In this document: piece after piece, positions 5,628-6,166 of the stretch
How positions within the stretch are numbered: the stretch's first letter is position 1
Layout of the letters: each line of letters begins with the position of its first letter
From: Pseudomonadota bacterium
GTDB lineage: Bacteria; Pseudomonadota; Alphaproteobacteria; ATCC43930; CGMCC-115725
NCBI GenBank assembly: GCA_021790295.1
Contig: JAJYIC010000164.1
Coordinates: 1-6,166, forward strand
DNA length: 6,166 bases
Reading direction: 5' to 3'
Made by a program: the position numbers and the translations under genes
Notes under the pieces: model-generated
Told to the model about the DNA's origin: nothing
The model's database searches: none
What the model saw: the letters and a program-made list of their open reading frames with translations, nothing else

Positions 5628-6166
5628 GCATGCGTCAAAATGAGGGCGGCCCGGGCGCGAGCGTGCGGCGCGTCTCGATCCTCGGCGCCACAGGTTCGGT
5701 CGGCAAAAACACGGTCGATCTGTTGCGGCGCAACCGCGACCGTTTTGCGGTCGAGGCTTTGACCGCAAACGGCAATGCGGAGATCCTCGCTGAGCAGGCG
5801 ATCGAATTGCGCGCCCGCTTTGCCGCCGTCGCCGACAAGGCCGCCTATCCTCGCCTCAAGGAAGCGCTTGCCGGAACCGGGATCGCCGTCGGCTGCGGGC
5901 AGGAGGCTTTGATCGAGGCGGCGCTTTACCCGGCGGAATGGGTGATGGCGGCGATCGTCGGCGCCGCCGGTCTTGCCCCCACCCTCGCGGCGCTCGGCCG
6001 CGGCGCCATCGTCGCGCTTGCCAACAAGGAGGTTCTGGTTTGCGCCGGCTCTCTCGTGATGGCGGAAGCGAAACGGTGCGGAGCGACGCTGCTTCCCGTC
6101 GACAGCGAACACAACGCGATCTGGCAATGCTTTGATTCTTCTCGCCTCGAAGCGATCGACCGGATT
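5618..6166 (+). CDS. dxr: 1-deoxy-D-xylulose 5-phosphate reductoisomerase, N-terminal part
   Basis: Dxr converts DXP to 2-C-methyl-D-erythritol 4-phosphate with NADPH, the first committed step of the MEP isoprenoid pathway and the target of fosmidomycin. The 183 visible residues include the NADPH-binding SILGATGSVGKN (20-31), VMAAIVGAAGLAPT (109-122), VALANKE (132-138) and LLPVDSEHNA (158-167), in which Asp162 and Glu164 are the divalent-metal ligands. The reading frame is intact to the window edge; the rest of the enzyme lies outside. ATG 5618 has GGAG (5605-5608) 9 nt upstream and overlaps the cdsA stop by 10 bp. ATG 5624 would give the common ATGA overlap, and ATG 5630 is also possible. 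The first 15 or so residues are poorly conserved, so motifs do not decide the start. The MEP route supplies the prenyl units that UppS polymerises. Confidence 0.97.
   Translation, partial: MAMSMRQNEGGPGASVRRVSILGATGSVGKNTVDLLRRNRDRFAVEALTANGNAEILAEQAIELRARFAAVADKAAYPRLKEALAGTGIAVGCGQEALIEAALYPAEWVMAAIVGAAGLAPTLAALGRGAIVALANKEVLVCAGSLVMAEAKRCGATLLPVDSEHNAIWQCFDSSRLEAIDRI

Noticed and set aside
1..6166. tRNA, rRNA, CRISPR array, insertion sequence, phage or defence genes
   Set aside because: None seen. The coding space is filled by recognised housekeeping genes, there are no spaced direct repeats of CRISPR form, and no transposase or terminal inverted repeats.

Overview
The window is high in GC and carries one long plus-strand run of core genes: rpsB (ribosomal protein S2), tsf (EF-Ts), pyrH (UMP kinase), frr (ribosome recycling factor), uppS (undecaprenyl diphosphate synthase), cdsA (CDP-diacylglycerol synthase) and the first 183 codons of dxr (DXP reductoisomerase). 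The order frr-uppS-cdsA-dxr, with dxr after cdsA, is the arrangement usual in Alphaproteobacteria; Gammaproteobacteria typically have frr-dxr-uppS-cdsA. Protein style also fits Alphaproteobacteria (308-residue EF-Ts, S2 with a long acidic C-terminal tail). I cannot name an order or genus with confidence.

Layout: 1-442 (minus strand) is the 5' part of a divergently transcribed fold-III PLP decarboxylase, best read as an ornithine (or lysine/ornithine) decarboxylase. It leaves the window at its 3' end and shows an apparent single-base frameshift close to the edge. 443-779 is the divergent non-coding region, with a 14-bp tandem repeat and several GC-rich hairpins on the rpsB side. 780-2732 holds rpsB and tsf. 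2733-2828 is a 96-bp gap with a terminator-like hairpin and a second hairpin next to the pyrH ribosome binding site. 2829-6166 is a tightly packed block: pyrH-frr 3 bp apart, frr/uppS overlapping by 4 bp at a TTG start, uppS/cdsA overlapping by about 29 bp, and cdsA/dxr overlapping by 4-10 bp depending on the start.

Functionally the run joins translation (S2, EF-Ts, RRF), pyrimidine nucleotide supply (UMP kinase) and envelope precursor synthesis: DXP reductoisomerase starts the MEP isoprenoid route, UppS turns its products into the undecaprenyl carrier for cell-wall synthesis, and CdsA makes the phospholipid precursor CDP-diacylglycerol. The decarboxylase would contribute to polyamine synthesis, but nothing in the sequence links it to the run beyond shared intergenic DNA.

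I found no undescribed system. The points worth a second look are small: the 14-bp repeat, the in-frame 45-bp repeat in the S2 tail, the decarboxylase frameshift, the hairpins in the tsf-pyrH gap, and the TTG start of uppS.
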